Source: Chitinophaga sp. CF418 | Lineage (GTDB): Bacteria > Bacteroidota > Bacteroidia > Chitinophagales > Chitinophagaceae | Length of the DNA stretch: 64,000 nt | Direction: 5' to 3' | Assembly: GCF_900142925.1 (NCBI RefSeq) | Contig: NZ_FRCN01000004.1 | Span: 310,001-374,000 of the forward strand | Shown: positions 1-8,676 of the stretch, one piece after another | Layout: every line of letters starts with the position of its first letter | Numbering within the stretch: position 1 is the first letter of the stretch | Made by a program: the position numbers and the translations under genes | The notes under the pieces: model-generated | The model's database searches: none | What the model saw: the letters and a program-made list of their open reading frames with translations, nothing else | What the model was told of the DNA's origin: nothing

Positions 1-8
1 ATCGCTTA

Positions 9-2171
9 TCAGGGCATGGTATGTAGCCCTTCCCACGTCACGTGCCATTTGCCATTGTCGGGAATACCCGGTAATGCCTGTGTACAACCGTCGTAACCCG
101 CGCACATCATCGCAACAGCGGTCAGAAGACCACCATTCCCAGGCAGATAGAGCCGCAGGCGTTCGTCCTGGTAGTTATGTCCGTTGGGCAGCCAGGTGTT
201 GGTCTTTACAGGCATGAACAAAGCATCGATCGCTTTCTCGGGCAGACCAAGACGAGTGGCAGTCATGGCGGTGAGTGGGAAATCCCAGCCCCAGGTTTCC
301 TGCCAGTTCCAGGAAGTCCATATCTTGTTGAAAGTGCGATGCATGACAGCGGTGTCTATGTAAGGCCGCGCAGGCAACATGCCCAGTGCGCCTAATACAG
401 CAGGATGGTCTGTCATGTATGGTGGATTGGTATATGAATCAGGAGCACTTTCTGCAGCCAGATAGAGACCATCTTTTTGCGGGAGCGGTGACAGGTTATC
501 CAGTACGGCGTCCCAGCGGGCGTTACGGGCCAGTCCCAGGCGGGTACGCCATTCCTGGGCTGTAGTCAGTCCCCAGCGCCAGTAGGCCAGCTCAAAAGTG
601 GCATTGAAGGTGCTTTCCGGTTTGAAGCGCTCCTGTGCTGGGATCATGCCCTTGCCCAGTATATAACGATGCGTGGCACTGTCGTAGGCCGCAAACGACG
701 CCATGAAATCCGCGGTAGCGAATACCAGGTCTTTATACTTGTTCAATGTACCGTGGTCGTGATAATGGCGATACAGCAGCTCGGTCATATAGATGAAATG
801 CGGCTGTTGCCATAACAGGAAAGCACCTACTGAAGAAGGACTTTCATTGCCTTCCGGGTCAGTCATTTTCTGCCAGCGAATGCCTTCGTATCCCTGGCGT
901 TGTGCAATAGCGCGGGCTTTATTGGCGACAGTAGCATACCACTGCAGGCTTTTCTCCAGTATGTCAGGGCGATTCCATAAGGCAAAATGAACAACATGCC
1001 ACCAGTGCATTTCCAGGTGAGGCTTGCCGAACCAGCTGTTGTAGGTCAGCCCTGTTTCCTGTGGAGGCATGTTACCTGCACATTGCACCGCCATCAGGTA
1101 TTGTGAAAGTATGATCCTGCGTTCCAGCTCAAGTGCCCGTGGATCAGTACTTCCGGTGAAGTCTACAGCCGCTCCTGTTTGCCAGAACCGCAACCAGTGT
1201 TCCTCACTGAAGGTGCGTACCGTTTCAAAGGGAGGCAGGGTGCGCGTAGCATTGGGCCGCTCTTCGCTGAAGCGGAAATCAAAATCAAAACGGGCAGATG
1301 TTGTAGCCGGCGTGATAATGTGATCATGTCGCTGCTGTTGCGCCAGTGTCATGGCATCTGAGCCTCCCACCTGCAGGAAGTAACGCGTTCTGTCAAGGCT
1401 GTGTTCCATCGTGAAGGAACGCTGACCAACCTCCACAACGCGCGACACATGTTTCTCAGGGTACTGCCTGTTCACACCGGCATCTGAAAAAGTACCGGTG
1501 GGATAAGGAAAACGTATCTGCAGTTTTATCCTGCCTTCTTTCAGCAAAGGCGATTCTATCCTGACTGCTACCAGGTCTGTCTCAGGATGTACAGTGGTTA
1601 GCACCTGTACGGGATTGCCTTCCACCGTGAAGTGGCTTTTGATCACCCCCTTCCAGAGGTCCAGTTCCTGCGATACATCTTTGATGTCGGACAAGTGACA
1701 GGCAGTGCCGTTCTTCAGCAGTATCTGAAGACCGATATTCCCCAACTGTAAGCGGTGCATGTTCTGCCGGAACCAGTCTGAAGCCTGTTTATTGCGTTCG
1801 GGCGTATTCCATTGCACAGCATAGGTGATATCACGATTATTCAGGTGATATGTTTTAAGACTTTCTTCAAAGCGATAGCCTGCAGTATCGGTGAAACTAT
1901 GCCATCCCCACTCGGACTGAGTACCCAGTGGAACACCCTGGCTATAAGCTTCAGGAAAGGATTGCAGTCCAGTGATATCTACAGTAAAAGCAAACCCTCC
2001 GTTCCCGAGGGAGAGTGAAGAAAGTGAATCGAATTTATTATTGACAACGTTATGCCGCTGAACCAATGCCATACGGTCGATGAGCTCCTGGCTCCGGGAG
2101 GTGGAGCTGAGGAACAGCAGTAACATAAAGAATAAAAGCGCGTATAACCGGTTTTGTATCCTGTACTTCAT
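9..2171 (-). CDS. Secreted (alpha/alpha)6-barrel glycoside-hydrolase-like protein
   Basis: The protein has about 720 residues and starts with a hydrophobic signal peptide (the LYALLFF..LLLFLSS stretch), so it is exported. The middle holds a tryptophan- and histidine-rich block (GKPHLEMHWWH, then HFALWNRP) of the type found in GH65/GH95-like six-hairpin glycosidases, preceded by a beta-sandwich-like N-terminal half. I infer a glycan-degrading role but cannot name the substrate. An ATG 45 bases further upstream (2216) is open, but a LacI-type palindrome at 2200-2213 would then lie inside the gene, and the signal peptide begins properly at 2171, so I prefer 2171. It is transcribed away from the asparaginase-like gene. 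The family assignment rests on motif recognition only. Confidence 0.6.
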   Translation of the reverse strand: MKYRIQNRLYALLFFMLLLFLSSTSRSQELIDRMALVQRHNVVNNKFDSLSSLSLGNGGFAFTVDITGLQSFPEAYSQGVPLGTQSEWGWHSFTDTAGYRFEESLKTYHLNNRDITYAVQWNTPERNKQASDWFRQNMHRLQLGNIGLQILLKNGTACHLSDIKDVSQELDLWKGVIKSHFTVEGNPVQVLTTVHPETDLVAVRIESPLLKEGRIKLQIRFPYPTGTFSDAGVNRQYPEKHVSRVVEVGQRSFTMEHSLDRTRYFLQVGGSDAMTLAQQQRHDHIITPATTSARFDFDFRFSEERPNATRTLPPFETVRTFSEEHWLRFWQTGAAVDFTGSTDPRALELERRIILSQYLMAVQCAGNMPPQETGLTYNSWFGKPHLEMHWWHVVHFALWNRPDILEKSLQWYATVANKARAIAQRQGYEGIRWQKMTDPEGNESPSSVGAFLLWQQPHFIYMTELLYRHYHDHGTLNKYKDLVFATADFMASFAAYDSATHRYILGKGMIPAQERFKPESTFNATFELAYWRWGLTTAQEWRTRLGLARNARWDAVLDNLSPLPQKDGLYLAAESAPDSYTNPPYMTDHPAVLGALGMLPARPYIDTAVMHRTFNKIWTSWNWQETWGWDFPLTAMTATRLGLPEKAIDALFMPVKTNTWLPNGHNYQDERLRLYLPGNGGLLTAVAMMCAGYDGCTQALPGIPDNGKWHVTWEGLHTMP

Positions 2172-2199
2172 GATGGTGGAACACATTTCAATAAATGTA

Positions 2200-2213
2200 T
2201 GGAAACGTTTGCG
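2200..2213. promoter_or_regulatory. LacI-family operator-like palindrome
   Basis: The sequence TGGAAACGTTTGCG matches the LacI/CRE-type consensus TGNAANCGNTTNCA except at the last base. It lies about 30 bases upstream of the preferred start of the glycoside-hydrolase-like gene. Similar sites precede other carbohydrate genes in this window. Confidence 0.4.
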
Positions 2214-2290
2214 CAAAACGGATTATTAATTTGCAACATCTGCGTTAACAAAGTGTCCCATAGTGTCCCAGATTTTATAATTTAGTCCAC

Positions 2291-3397
2291 ATGAAAACAC
2301 GTTCCCTTCTCCAATCCGCGGCCTGGATGCTGATCATTTGCAGCACACTGCAGGCGCACGCCAACAACGTTACTGCCGACGACAGCACCCGGCATAAAAA
2401 ATATGATGTTGTCGTAAGTACCAGATGCGTTATCCGGCAGGAAAAATATGTGCTTGTCATACATGGCGGTGCAGGCACTATCCTGAAAAAGAACATGACA
2501 GCCGAGAAAGAAGCCGCCTACAAAGCGGGGCTGGAAGAAGCACTGAAGACAGGCTACAAAGTATTACAGGCGGGCAAAAGCAGCCTGGATGCAGTAGAAG
2601 CTACTATCCGTGTACTGGAAGATAATCCGCTGTTCAATGCTGGCAAAGGCGCTGTATTCACGCATGATGGTCGCAATGAAATGGATGCGGCCATTATGAA
2701 TGGGAAAACGCTGGAAGCTGGATCCGTGGCTGGTGTGTCTACCATTCGTAATCCTATCTCTGCAGCAAGAGCGGTAATGGAAAAATCAGAACACGTGATG
2801 ATGGCAGGACGCGGAGCAGAGCAGTTTGCGAAAGAAGCAGGACTGGAGATCGTGGATCCCTCCTATTTCCGTACGGAGGAACGCTGGGAAGGATTGCAGA
2901 AAGCGTTGAAGGAAGACTCCATAAAAAGTAAGCTGGACCATAGTTATCAGCCAGCAGGAAAGCTGGGTGTTGAGAACATTGATAATAAGTTTGGTACTGT
3001 AGGTGCTGTTGCGCTTGACAAAGCTGGCAATCTGGCAGCAGGTACCTCTACCGGTGGTATGACCAATAAAAAATATGGCCGTATCGGTGATGCACCTATC
3101 ATTGGAGCTGGCACCTATGCGAACAATAATACTGTGGCCGTTTCCTGTACAGGCTGGGGAGAATTTTTTATCCGTAGTGTGGTAGCTTATGATCTGTCTG
3201 CACTGATGGCCTATAAGGGGTTAACAGTAGAGGAGGCCGGTAAGGCCGCCATAGAGAAAGTAGGCACACTTGGAGGGAACGGAGGATTGATAGCTTTGGA
3301 CAAAATGGGTCATGCCGCGCTCCCTTTCAATACCGAAGGAATGTACAGGGGCATGGTGACCGCTGAAGGAAAAATAACGATTGAGATCTACAAATAA
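2291..3397 (+). CDS. Isoaspartyl peptidase/L-asparaginase (Ntn hydrolase), secreted
   Basis: This is a 368-residue plant-type asparaginase / beta-aspartyl peptidase, which hydrolyses isoaspartyl dipeptides and asparagine. Residues 1-25 are a signal peptide, so it is periplasmic. The family hallmarks are visible: VIHGGAG at about 57-62, the glycine-rich stretch NAGKGAVF at about 116-123, and the autoprocessing site GTVGAVAL with the predicted N-terminal nucleophile Thr236, followed by GTSTGGM. Length agrees with the family once the signal peptide is removed. It stands alone and is followed directly by a strong hairpin terminator. Confidence 0.93.
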   Translation: MKTRSLLQSAAWMLIICSTLQAHANNVTADDSTRHKKYDVVVSTRCVIRQEKYVLVIHGGAGTILKKNMTAEKEAAYKAGLEEALKTGYKVLQAGKSSLDAVEATIRVLEDNPLFNAGKGAVFTHDGRNEMDAAIMNGKTLEAGSVAGVSTIRNPISAARAVMEKSEHVMMAGRGAEQFAKEAGLEIVDPSYFRTEERWEGLQKALKEDSIKSKLDHSYQPAGKLGVENIDNKFGTVGAVALDKAGNLAAGTSTGGMTNKKYGRIGDAPIIGAGTYANNNTVAVSCTGWGEFFIRSVVAYDLSALMAYKGLTVEEAGKAAIEKVGTLGGNGGLIALDKMGHAALPFNTEGMYRGMVTAEGKITIEIYK

Positions 3398-3417
3398 TGG
3401 GAAGTTTCAGGGAAGTT

Positions 3418-3446
3418 CCGGGAAACTCCAGAACGGAGTTTCCCGG
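3418..3446 (+). terminator. Rho-independent-type terminator after the asparaginase gene
   Basis: A perfect 12-bp inverted repeat (CCGGGAAACTCC and its complement) with a 5-base loop lies 21 bases past the stop codon and is followed by a T-rich stretch. Confidence 0.8.
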
Positions 3447-3517
3447 TTCACTTTTCATGTTAGTATAGGGTATTAGGATATAGTTATTTTTTTGGCGGCA
3501 TACGATGCCGCAACAGA

Positions 3518-3850
3518 TCAGTTCAGAAAACCAAACCTGTTCTCAAACAATTTTCCAACTCCGGGGACAGGGCTTAATATGTCTTTGGACGCTGCTGCAG
3601 CGCCAAAGGTCATTAAGACCAATGGAAGAAGGCCGGCTACCGCTAATATTGAGCCTATTGATGGAACAATTACTGAAATGACCTTAATGGCTGTCCATAA
3701 AATCACAGTAAAGATAAAAATACCCAGTGCCTGGTTCAGGTGATAGCGCACCAACCTGCTCCTATACGGGTTATTTTTATACTGGACATAGCTATATATC
3801 CATCCAATCAATGTGATGTAGGCAATAATAGCCAACGTTTGGTTTTTCAT
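3518..3850 (-). CDS. Small DUF4870/Tic20-like membrane protein
   Basis: The 110-residue protein has an N-terminal helix, a central amphipathic RYHLNQALGIFIF segment and two further hydrophobic helices, ending in a PVPGVGKLFENRF tail typical of DUF4870-like proteins. The family has no established biochemical role. It is a separate minus-strand gene with an 84-bp gap from the YiaAB-domain gene upstream, and the two could be co-transcribed. Confidence 0.7.
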   Translation of the reverse strand: MKNQTLAIIAYITLIGWIYSYVQYKNNPYRSRLVRYHLNQALGIFIFTVILWTAIKVISVIVPSIGSILAVAGLLPLVLMTFGAAAASKDILSPVPGVGKLFENRFGFLN

Positions 3851-3934
3851 AAAAGATATGGTTTAATTTTTCAGATAAAGCTAAGGTATTGCTACCAAAG
3901 TATTTATCTCTTTTGCCATCAATATCTGGGTGGG

Positions 3935-4360
3935 TTATCTTTCGATTGTCGTGTCTCCGGTTACGATACCCGCTTTTGCAGCCTGGGTATCACGAGTGTT
4001 CTTTTGTACGCTGATAGCTCCAAAAATGCTCAGCAGAAAGGCGAAGGCGTAGAAACCTTTTTCACTTGGCAACAGTGTCGCATTCCATAAGCCTACTGTC
4101 AGCAATACAATACTTAAGAGAGTAGATACCCAGCTGATACCATAATAGATATCCGTTACCGGTATCCCTTCCAGACGGTCTCTGACACATTTCTGTACAG
4201 ATACGCCTGCAAACAAACCATACATTAATATGGTAAAATAATAGCCCTTTTCATTGAGCTGCATTTCTGCATTCCACAGTCCAATGATATAACCTAACAC
4301 TCCTATTAGTAATGCAAGCCAGGAGGTAGCAATAAAGGCAAGTGATGGTTTTTGCTTCAT
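3935..4360 (-). CDS. YiaA/YiaB-type inner membrane protein
   Basis: The 141-residue protein contains two copies of the two-helix YiaAB unit. Each copy has a hydrophobic helix, the motif GLWNA, a short NEKGYY or SEKGFY turn, then a second helix ending in VQK. Four transmembrane helices are predicted. The family is widespread and of unknown function. The internal repeat ([16 protein letters not shown] against [17 protein letters not shown]) shows it arose by duplication of the domain. Confidence 0.85.
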   Translation of the reverse strand: MKQKPSLAFIATSWLALLIGVLGYIIGLWNAEMQLNEKGYYFTILMYGLFAGVSVQKCVRDRLEGIPVTDIYYGISWVSTLLSIVLLTVGLWNATLLPSEKGFYAFAFLLSIFGAISVQKNTRDTQAAKAGIVTGDTTIER

Positions 4361-4477
4361 TATGTTGTGTGATGATTACGACGCTAAAGTAGATCAAATT
4401 GCAAGGGTGGAGAATAGCGGTTTTCAGGTATAAATCATCGGGATTCATTATTTTGCCTCAGAATATCCTGTATACTT

Positions 4478-4831
4478 ATGCAATATAATAAGGGGACCCA
4501 CCTCATTGCGACTCTACATACTACTGAGCATCAATCACTTAATACATTCACAGCGTTTAAAACCCTGACGGACGAACTCATTCTTACCCATCAGTTACAA
4601 AAACTGGGGGAGGTATATCATAATTTCTCCCCCTCCGGCTATACGGGAGTGGTATGCCTGAGTGAAAGTCATCTGTCTATACATACATGGCCGGAACATG
4701 GGAAGATCAATGTCGATATTTATCTCAGCAATTACCTGCGGAATAATGACGGCACGGTAGACAATATATACAGCGCGATCAAAGCTCATTTTAATGCGGC
4801 TGTTGAACATGAACAATTCCTCAAACGCTAA
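4478..4831 (+). CDS. speD: SpeD-type pyruvoyl decarboxylase proenzyme (AdoMet decarboxylase homologue)
   Basis: The 117-residue protein has the length of the short bacterial SpeD class. The self-cleavage motif SESHLSIHTWPEHG is present; Ser64 should become the pyruvoyl group, and His69 matches the conserved processing histidine. Canonical SpeD converts S-adenosylmethionine to its decarboxylated form for spermidine synthesis. Here the catalytic region that usually reads VDVFTCG reads VDIYLSN, so the conserved cysteine aligns with Ser84. SpeD homologues with altered substrate range (ornithine or arginine decarboxylases) are known, so the substrate is uncertain. The gene opens an operon and ends three bases before the DUF4178 gene. 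Confidence 0.85.
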   Translation: MQYNKGTHLIATLHTTEHQSLNTFTAFKTLTDELILTHQLQKLGEVYHNFSPSGYTGVVCLSESHLSIHTWPEHGKINVDIYLSNYLRNNDGTVDNIYSAIKAHFNAAVEHEQFLKR

Positions 4832-4834
4832 TCA

Positions 4835-6742
4835 ATGACTGTGATCCCTTCTACCTATCAATGCACGTCCTGTAACAACCTGGTCACATTCAGCTCCCGG
4901 CATACCTCGGTGGCAGTGTGTACATGTGGAACGGTGCTGAACAAGATGGCAGATGGCACTATTGTGCCCAGGCCCTTCCCTGTTATTGCTAAAAAGGCTT
5001 CTGTTATCGCTCCCGGCACTATGGGGCAATGGAAGGACAAAACATTCAGGGTAACAGGCCGGTTCAGGACCTGGACGGCAGAAACGGTGTTCAGTTACTG
5101 GACAATTATATTCCAGGACGAAACTGCTGCCTACCTCATGGAAGGATACGGCATGTATGCCATTCTCCTGCCTATAGCAACGCCTCCGGAGCTGGCCCAG
5201 GATGCGATCAAACAGATGGCGCCCGGCACAAACAAGCTGCTGAATAAGGAGCGATATATGCTGCTGCGTAAGGACCATTGTAAAAAATGGGACGTGGAAG
5301 GAGAATTATTTATTCCTGAATGCAACAGCACCTTTATCACCTATGATTTTTCAAGTCCCAACGGAGAGATTTTACATATTATTGAATACTGGTCGCAGGT
5401 ACAACCCACCTTTGAAGTTCACTATACCGATTTCACATCGCTAGCCCTGGAATATACCCGGCCCTACGAGAACCCGGGCAGGGAATTTAAGTGTACCTGT
5501 GGCGCGGCACTGCATGTTGCGACTTTTCCTTATGCACAAAGCTGTGCATGCCCAAAGTGTCACAACTCATACGTATTTGAGAATGATCTTGAATTTATCA
5601 GGCAGCGCGGAAAGAATCTTAAAAAGATGACTCCAGCCATTACACTGGGTGCAACCGGTATTATAAAAGGGATTTTCTATAAGGTGATCGGTTTCATCGT
5701 AAAAGAAGAACGGAACCAATATCAATCACAATGGCGGGAATACACCTTATTCAATGAGCAGGAAGGCTATGCCTTTCTGAGTGAATATGATGGTCACTGG
5801 ATCTACCTCCGGGAACAAGGTAAAACACCCACTCCGGAAAATAGGAGTACCAGCGGGTACAACTATGATGGGGATCGTTTTGATCTGTTCAACTCGTATA
5901 GCTTTAATATTATCTCCGCTCAGGGGGAATTTCCCGGTAACGCTTTCAATGACGGAAAGGTAAAGTGCTGGGAGTTTATTTCACCACCCATCATGTGGAA
6001 CAGGGAGGAAAGTCCGGAAGAAGGTATTGTCTGGTTCAAGGGCTGGCATATAGACCCTGACGAGCTGAAAGAAGCCCTCGGAGATGCCATTATCCGGCCA
6101 ACACAGATCGGCATTGGAGCAGTACAGCCAAACGGTTATATCGACCTGATGAAACTGGTCAGGAACACCCTGATAGGAATAGGCGTGCTGATCCTGCTAC
6201 ATCTGGCTATTACTTCCGGCAGCAGCGAGCGGGAACTGTTCATGCGTGAAATTTATTTCTCCGATTCTTCCACTGTGCAAACAGCTGTGATCAATGATAT
6301 CCACCTGGAGAAACGGAAAAGTAACATCCTGTTAGATTTCTACTCTCCTGTACAGAATACCTGGATGGACATAGAAGCAACACTCGTCGATACCAAAACC
6401 GGTACTGAATACAGCGTTAATAAAGGTGTGGAATATTATAGTGGTGTAGAAGATGGGTACAGCTGGTCGGAAGGGAGCCAGAATGGTACCGTTTATATCA
6501 ATGAAGTGCCCCATGGCGATTATACACTGAAACTGGAGGCAACCAGGGAAACGACCTATTTTCCTTTAAAAAGCTATACTATCACGGGGCATTATGACGT
6601 GCCCAATACCAGGAACCTGTTCATATGTATCGGGCTCCTGCTGCTGTGGCCTATCTTCAAATATTTTTTAACTTATTTCAGCGAAAGACAACGCTGGTCA
6701 AACAGTCCATACTCAACATTTATAACAGGCGAAGATGAATAA
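4835..6742 (+). CDS. Two-domain DUF4178 membrane-anchored protein
   Basis: The 635-residue protein has two zinc-ribbon-like cysteine clusters (CTSCNN...CTC near residue 7 and CTCGA...CPKC near residue 220), each followed by a DUF4178-type beta-rich domain. Transmembrane segments lie near residues 440-455 and 595-612, with an Ig-like extracytoplasmic stretch between them. DUF4178 has no defined biochemical function, but it is known to sit beside SpeD and DUF350 genes. It follows speD by three bases and overlaps the next small gene, so translation is probably coupled. Confidence 0.8.
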   Translation: MTVIPSTYQCTSCNNLVTFSSRHTSVAVCTCGTVLNKMADGTIVPRPFPVIAKKASVIAPGTMGQWKDKTFRVTGRFRTWTAETVFSYWTIIFQDETAAYLMEGYGMYAILLPIATPPELAQDAIKQMAPGTNKLLNKERYMLLRKDHCKKWDVEGELFIPECNSTFITYDFSSPNGEILHIIEYWSQVQPTFEVHYTDFTSLALEYTRPYENPGREFKCTCGAALHVATFPYAQSCACPKCHNSYVFENDLEFIRQRGKNLKKMTPAITLGATGIIKGIFYKVIGFIVKEERNQYQSQWREYTLFNEQEGYAFLSEYDGHWIYLREQGKTPTPENRSTSGYNYDGDRFDLFNSYSFNIISAQGEFPGNAFNDGKVKCWEFISPPIMWNREESPEEGIVWFKGWHIDPDELKEALGDAIIRPTQIGIGAVQPNGYIDLMKLVRNTLIGIGVLILLHLAITSGSSERELFMREIYFSDSSTVQTAVINDIHLEKRKSNILLDFYSPVQNTWMDIEATLVDTKTGTEYSVNKGVEYYSGVEDGYSWSEGSQNGTVYINEVPHGDYTLKLEATRETTYFPLKSYTITGHYDVPNTRNLFICIGLLLLWPIFKYFLTYFSERQRWSNSPYSTFITGEDE

Positions 6743-6914
6743 ATTCAACCCATTCCAGCGGGAATCACCCTTATTTTCGTTCCGGTGGTTCATTGTATTT
6801 GCAAGCCTCATTGGTGGATTGCTGTTCTATTCGGACACCAACGGATGGCGGCTGTTCTCAGGGTCAGGGCAGGAAAGATGGAGCGCCTCCGGCCAGCACG
6901 GATATCATAAATAA
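6735..6914 (+). CDS. 59-residue single-pass membrane peptide overlapping DUF4178 gene
   Basis: An ATG at 6735 overlaps the last eight bases of the preceding gene in another frame and opens a 59-codon frame ending at 6914, only 16 bases before the DUF350 gene. The product has one hydrophobic helix at about residues 17-29 (IVFASLIGGLLF) flanked by polar ends. Without it, this part of an otherwise gap-free operon would be about 190 bases without a gene. No family is recognised. Its position supports a real coupled gene, but there is no homology evidence. Confidence 0.6.
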   Translation: MNKFNPFQRESPLFSFRWFIVFASLIGGLLFYSDTNGWRLFSGSGQERWSASGQHGYHK

Positions 6915-6930
6915 ATTCAAACAACCTAAT

Positions 6931-7134
6931 ATGTCAAACGCACTTCTCAACTCTATTCTTTATTCCTTTATAGGTATTGCTATCCTTGTAATCGTGTTTG
7001 TACTGGTAGAAGTATTAACGCCCAGGCATAACCTGCGCAAGGAGATCATGGAAAAGCAGAATATGGCCGTAGCTGTACTGGCAGGATTTTTCATGCTGGC
7101 CATGGCTATTATCATCGCATCTGCCATTCACTAA
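6931..7134 (+). CDS. DUF350 membrane protein
   Basis: The start at 6931 gives a 67-residue protein with two hydrophobic helices (ILYSFIGIAILVIVFVLVE and AVAVLAGFFMLAMAIIIASAI) joined by a charged loop, matching one DUF350 (YjfL-type) unit. Longer DUF350 proteins carry two to four such units, so this is a minimal form that would need to oligomerise. It sits between the small membrane peptide and the spermidine-synthase-like gene (12-base gap). The upstream open frame beginning at 6793 belongs to the preceding intergenic/overlap region and was not used. Confidence 0.85.
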   Translation: MSNALLNSILYSFIGIAILVIVFVLVEVLTPRHNLRKEIMEKQNMAVAVLAGFFMLAMAIIIASAIH

Positions 7135-7146
7135 GTAAACGAACCA

Positions 7147-8673
7147 ATGTCTAAAAAAGAAAACGGCGCACAGTGGCTGTTATTGACGGCAGTATTTGTT
7201 ATTGCCACCTGTGGATTGATCTATGAACTGGTAGCCGGTACCCTGGCGTCTTATCTGCTGGGGGACAGCATCACACAGTTCAGTACTATTATTGGCGTGT
7301 ACCTGTTTTCCATGGGAATAGGCTCCTTCCTCTCGAAGTATTTCAATAATAACCTGCTGGCATGGTTCATCAGGATTGAACTGCTGGTAGGACTGGTAGG
7401 AGGATTCAGTTCCGCCTTACTTTTTATTGTGTTCCCCTTGGCGGCCTCCTTTCGTATCATACTGTATACCATTGTGCTGATCACGGGTGTACTTGTAGGA
7501 CTGGAGATCCCTCTGCTGATGCGTATACTGGAGAAAAAGGTAGCATTCAAAGAACTGGTCAGCCGTGTATTCACCTTTGACTATATCGGCGCATTGCTGG
7601 CTTCCCTGATATTTCCTTTACTGCTGGTTCCTCATCTTGGGCTGATCAGAACCTCCCTCTTCTTTGGCATTCTGAATGTAGGCGTAGGCTGGTACCTGGC
7701 CCACCATTTTTCCAAAGAGATCAGACAGGTAGTGCTGTTGAAGACGGCCGCCATTACATTGCTGCTGGCGCAGCTGGTCTGTTTTGTATTCTCCGAGAGC
7801 ATTATGAGTTACAGTGAAACGATGACCTATGATGACAATGTGGTATACGCTACATCCACTCCTTATCAACGCATCGTACTCACTAAAAATAAACATGAAC
7901 TGCGGCTATTCCTGAACGGCAACCTGCAGTTCAGCACTGCTGATGAATACCGTTATCATGAGGCACTGGTACATCCTGCATTCTCCTCTCTCAATCAACC
8001 GGAGCAGGTACTGGTATTGGGTGGCGGCGATGGTCTTGCCGTAAGGGAGATACTGAAATACCCATCTGTGAAACAGGTGACCCTCGTTGACCTGGACCCG
8101 GCCATGACAAAGCTCTTCTCCCACCAGGAGATACTTGTCAGACTGAATGATTCCTCTCTGCTGAACAGCAAAGTGCATGTACATAATGCAGATGCCTTTA
8201 CCTGGCTGCGGAGCAACAAAATATTATTTGACGCGATCGTAGTAGATTTCCCCGATCCTTCCAATTTTTCCATCGGGAAACTGTACAGCACTTCTTTTTA
8301 TCAGCTGCTGAAACGTGCGCTGCGTCCGGATGGTATTGCTGTCATACAAAGCACCTCCCCTTATGTAGCGCCAAAAAGTTTCTGGTGTGTGGACACTACC
8401 CTGCGTTCAGTAGGGCTACACACCATCGCTTATCACAACTATGTTCCTTCCTTTGGCGAGTGGGGCTATATCATGGCTACTCCGTCAGCACCTCATCATT
8501 GGTTCAGTCATCTTCCATCGCCATTAAAATTCCTGAATCCAACTACCCTGCAACTGATGCTCACATTCCCAGAGGATATGAAAGCACATCAGTTGCTCGA
8601 CATCAATAAACTCAATAACCAGGCACTGGTAAAGTATTTTGAAGAAGAGTGGGGCAAATATCTTGAACATTGA
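7147..8673 (+). CDS. Membrane-fused spermidine-synthase-like aminopropyltransferase
   Basis: The 508-residue protein has about seven transmembrane helices in residues 10-225 (starting AVFVIATCGLIYELVAGTLASYLLG) and a C-terminal cytosolic polyamine synthase domain. The domain shows DEYRYHEALVHP, the nucleotide-binding VLVLGGGDGLAVREIL, the acidic LVDLDP, and VVDFPDPSN, all features of aminopropyltransferases. The fusion to a membrane unit is a known variant. The substrate could be a polyamine or another amine made by the SpeD homologue. Three bases separate it from the FAD enzyme downstream. Confidence 0.88.
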   Translation: MSKKENGAQWLLLTAVFVIATCGLIYELVAGTLASYLLGDSITQFSTIIGVYLFSMGIGSFLSKYFNNNLLAWFIRIELLVGLVGGFSSALLFIVFPLAASFRIILYTIVLITGVLVGLEIPLLMRILEKKVAFKELVSRVFTFDYIGALLASLIFPLLLVPHLGLIRTSLFFGILNVGVGWYLAHHFSKEIRQVVLLKTAAITLLLAQLVCFVFSESIMSYSETMTYDDNVVYATSTPYQRIVLTKNKHELRLFLNGNLQFSTADEYRYHEALVHPAFSSLNQPEQVLVLGGGDGLAVREILKYPSVKQVTLVDLDPAMTKLFSHQEILVRLNDSSLLNSKVHVHNADAFTWLRSNKILFDAIVVDFPDPSNFSIGKLYSTSFYQLLKRALRPDGIAVIQSTSPYVAPKSFWCVDTTLRSVGLHTIAYHNYVPSFGEWGYIMATPSAPHHWFSHLPSPLKFLNPTTLQLMLTFPEDMKAHQLLDINKLNNQALVKYFEEEWGKYLEH

Positions 8674-8676
8674 GAT

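Noticed and set aside
6793..6930. Longer N-terminus for the DUF350 gene
   Set aside because: The extended reading gives a cysteine- and glycine-rich tail unlike DUF350, and it conflicts with the overlapping 59-residue frame.
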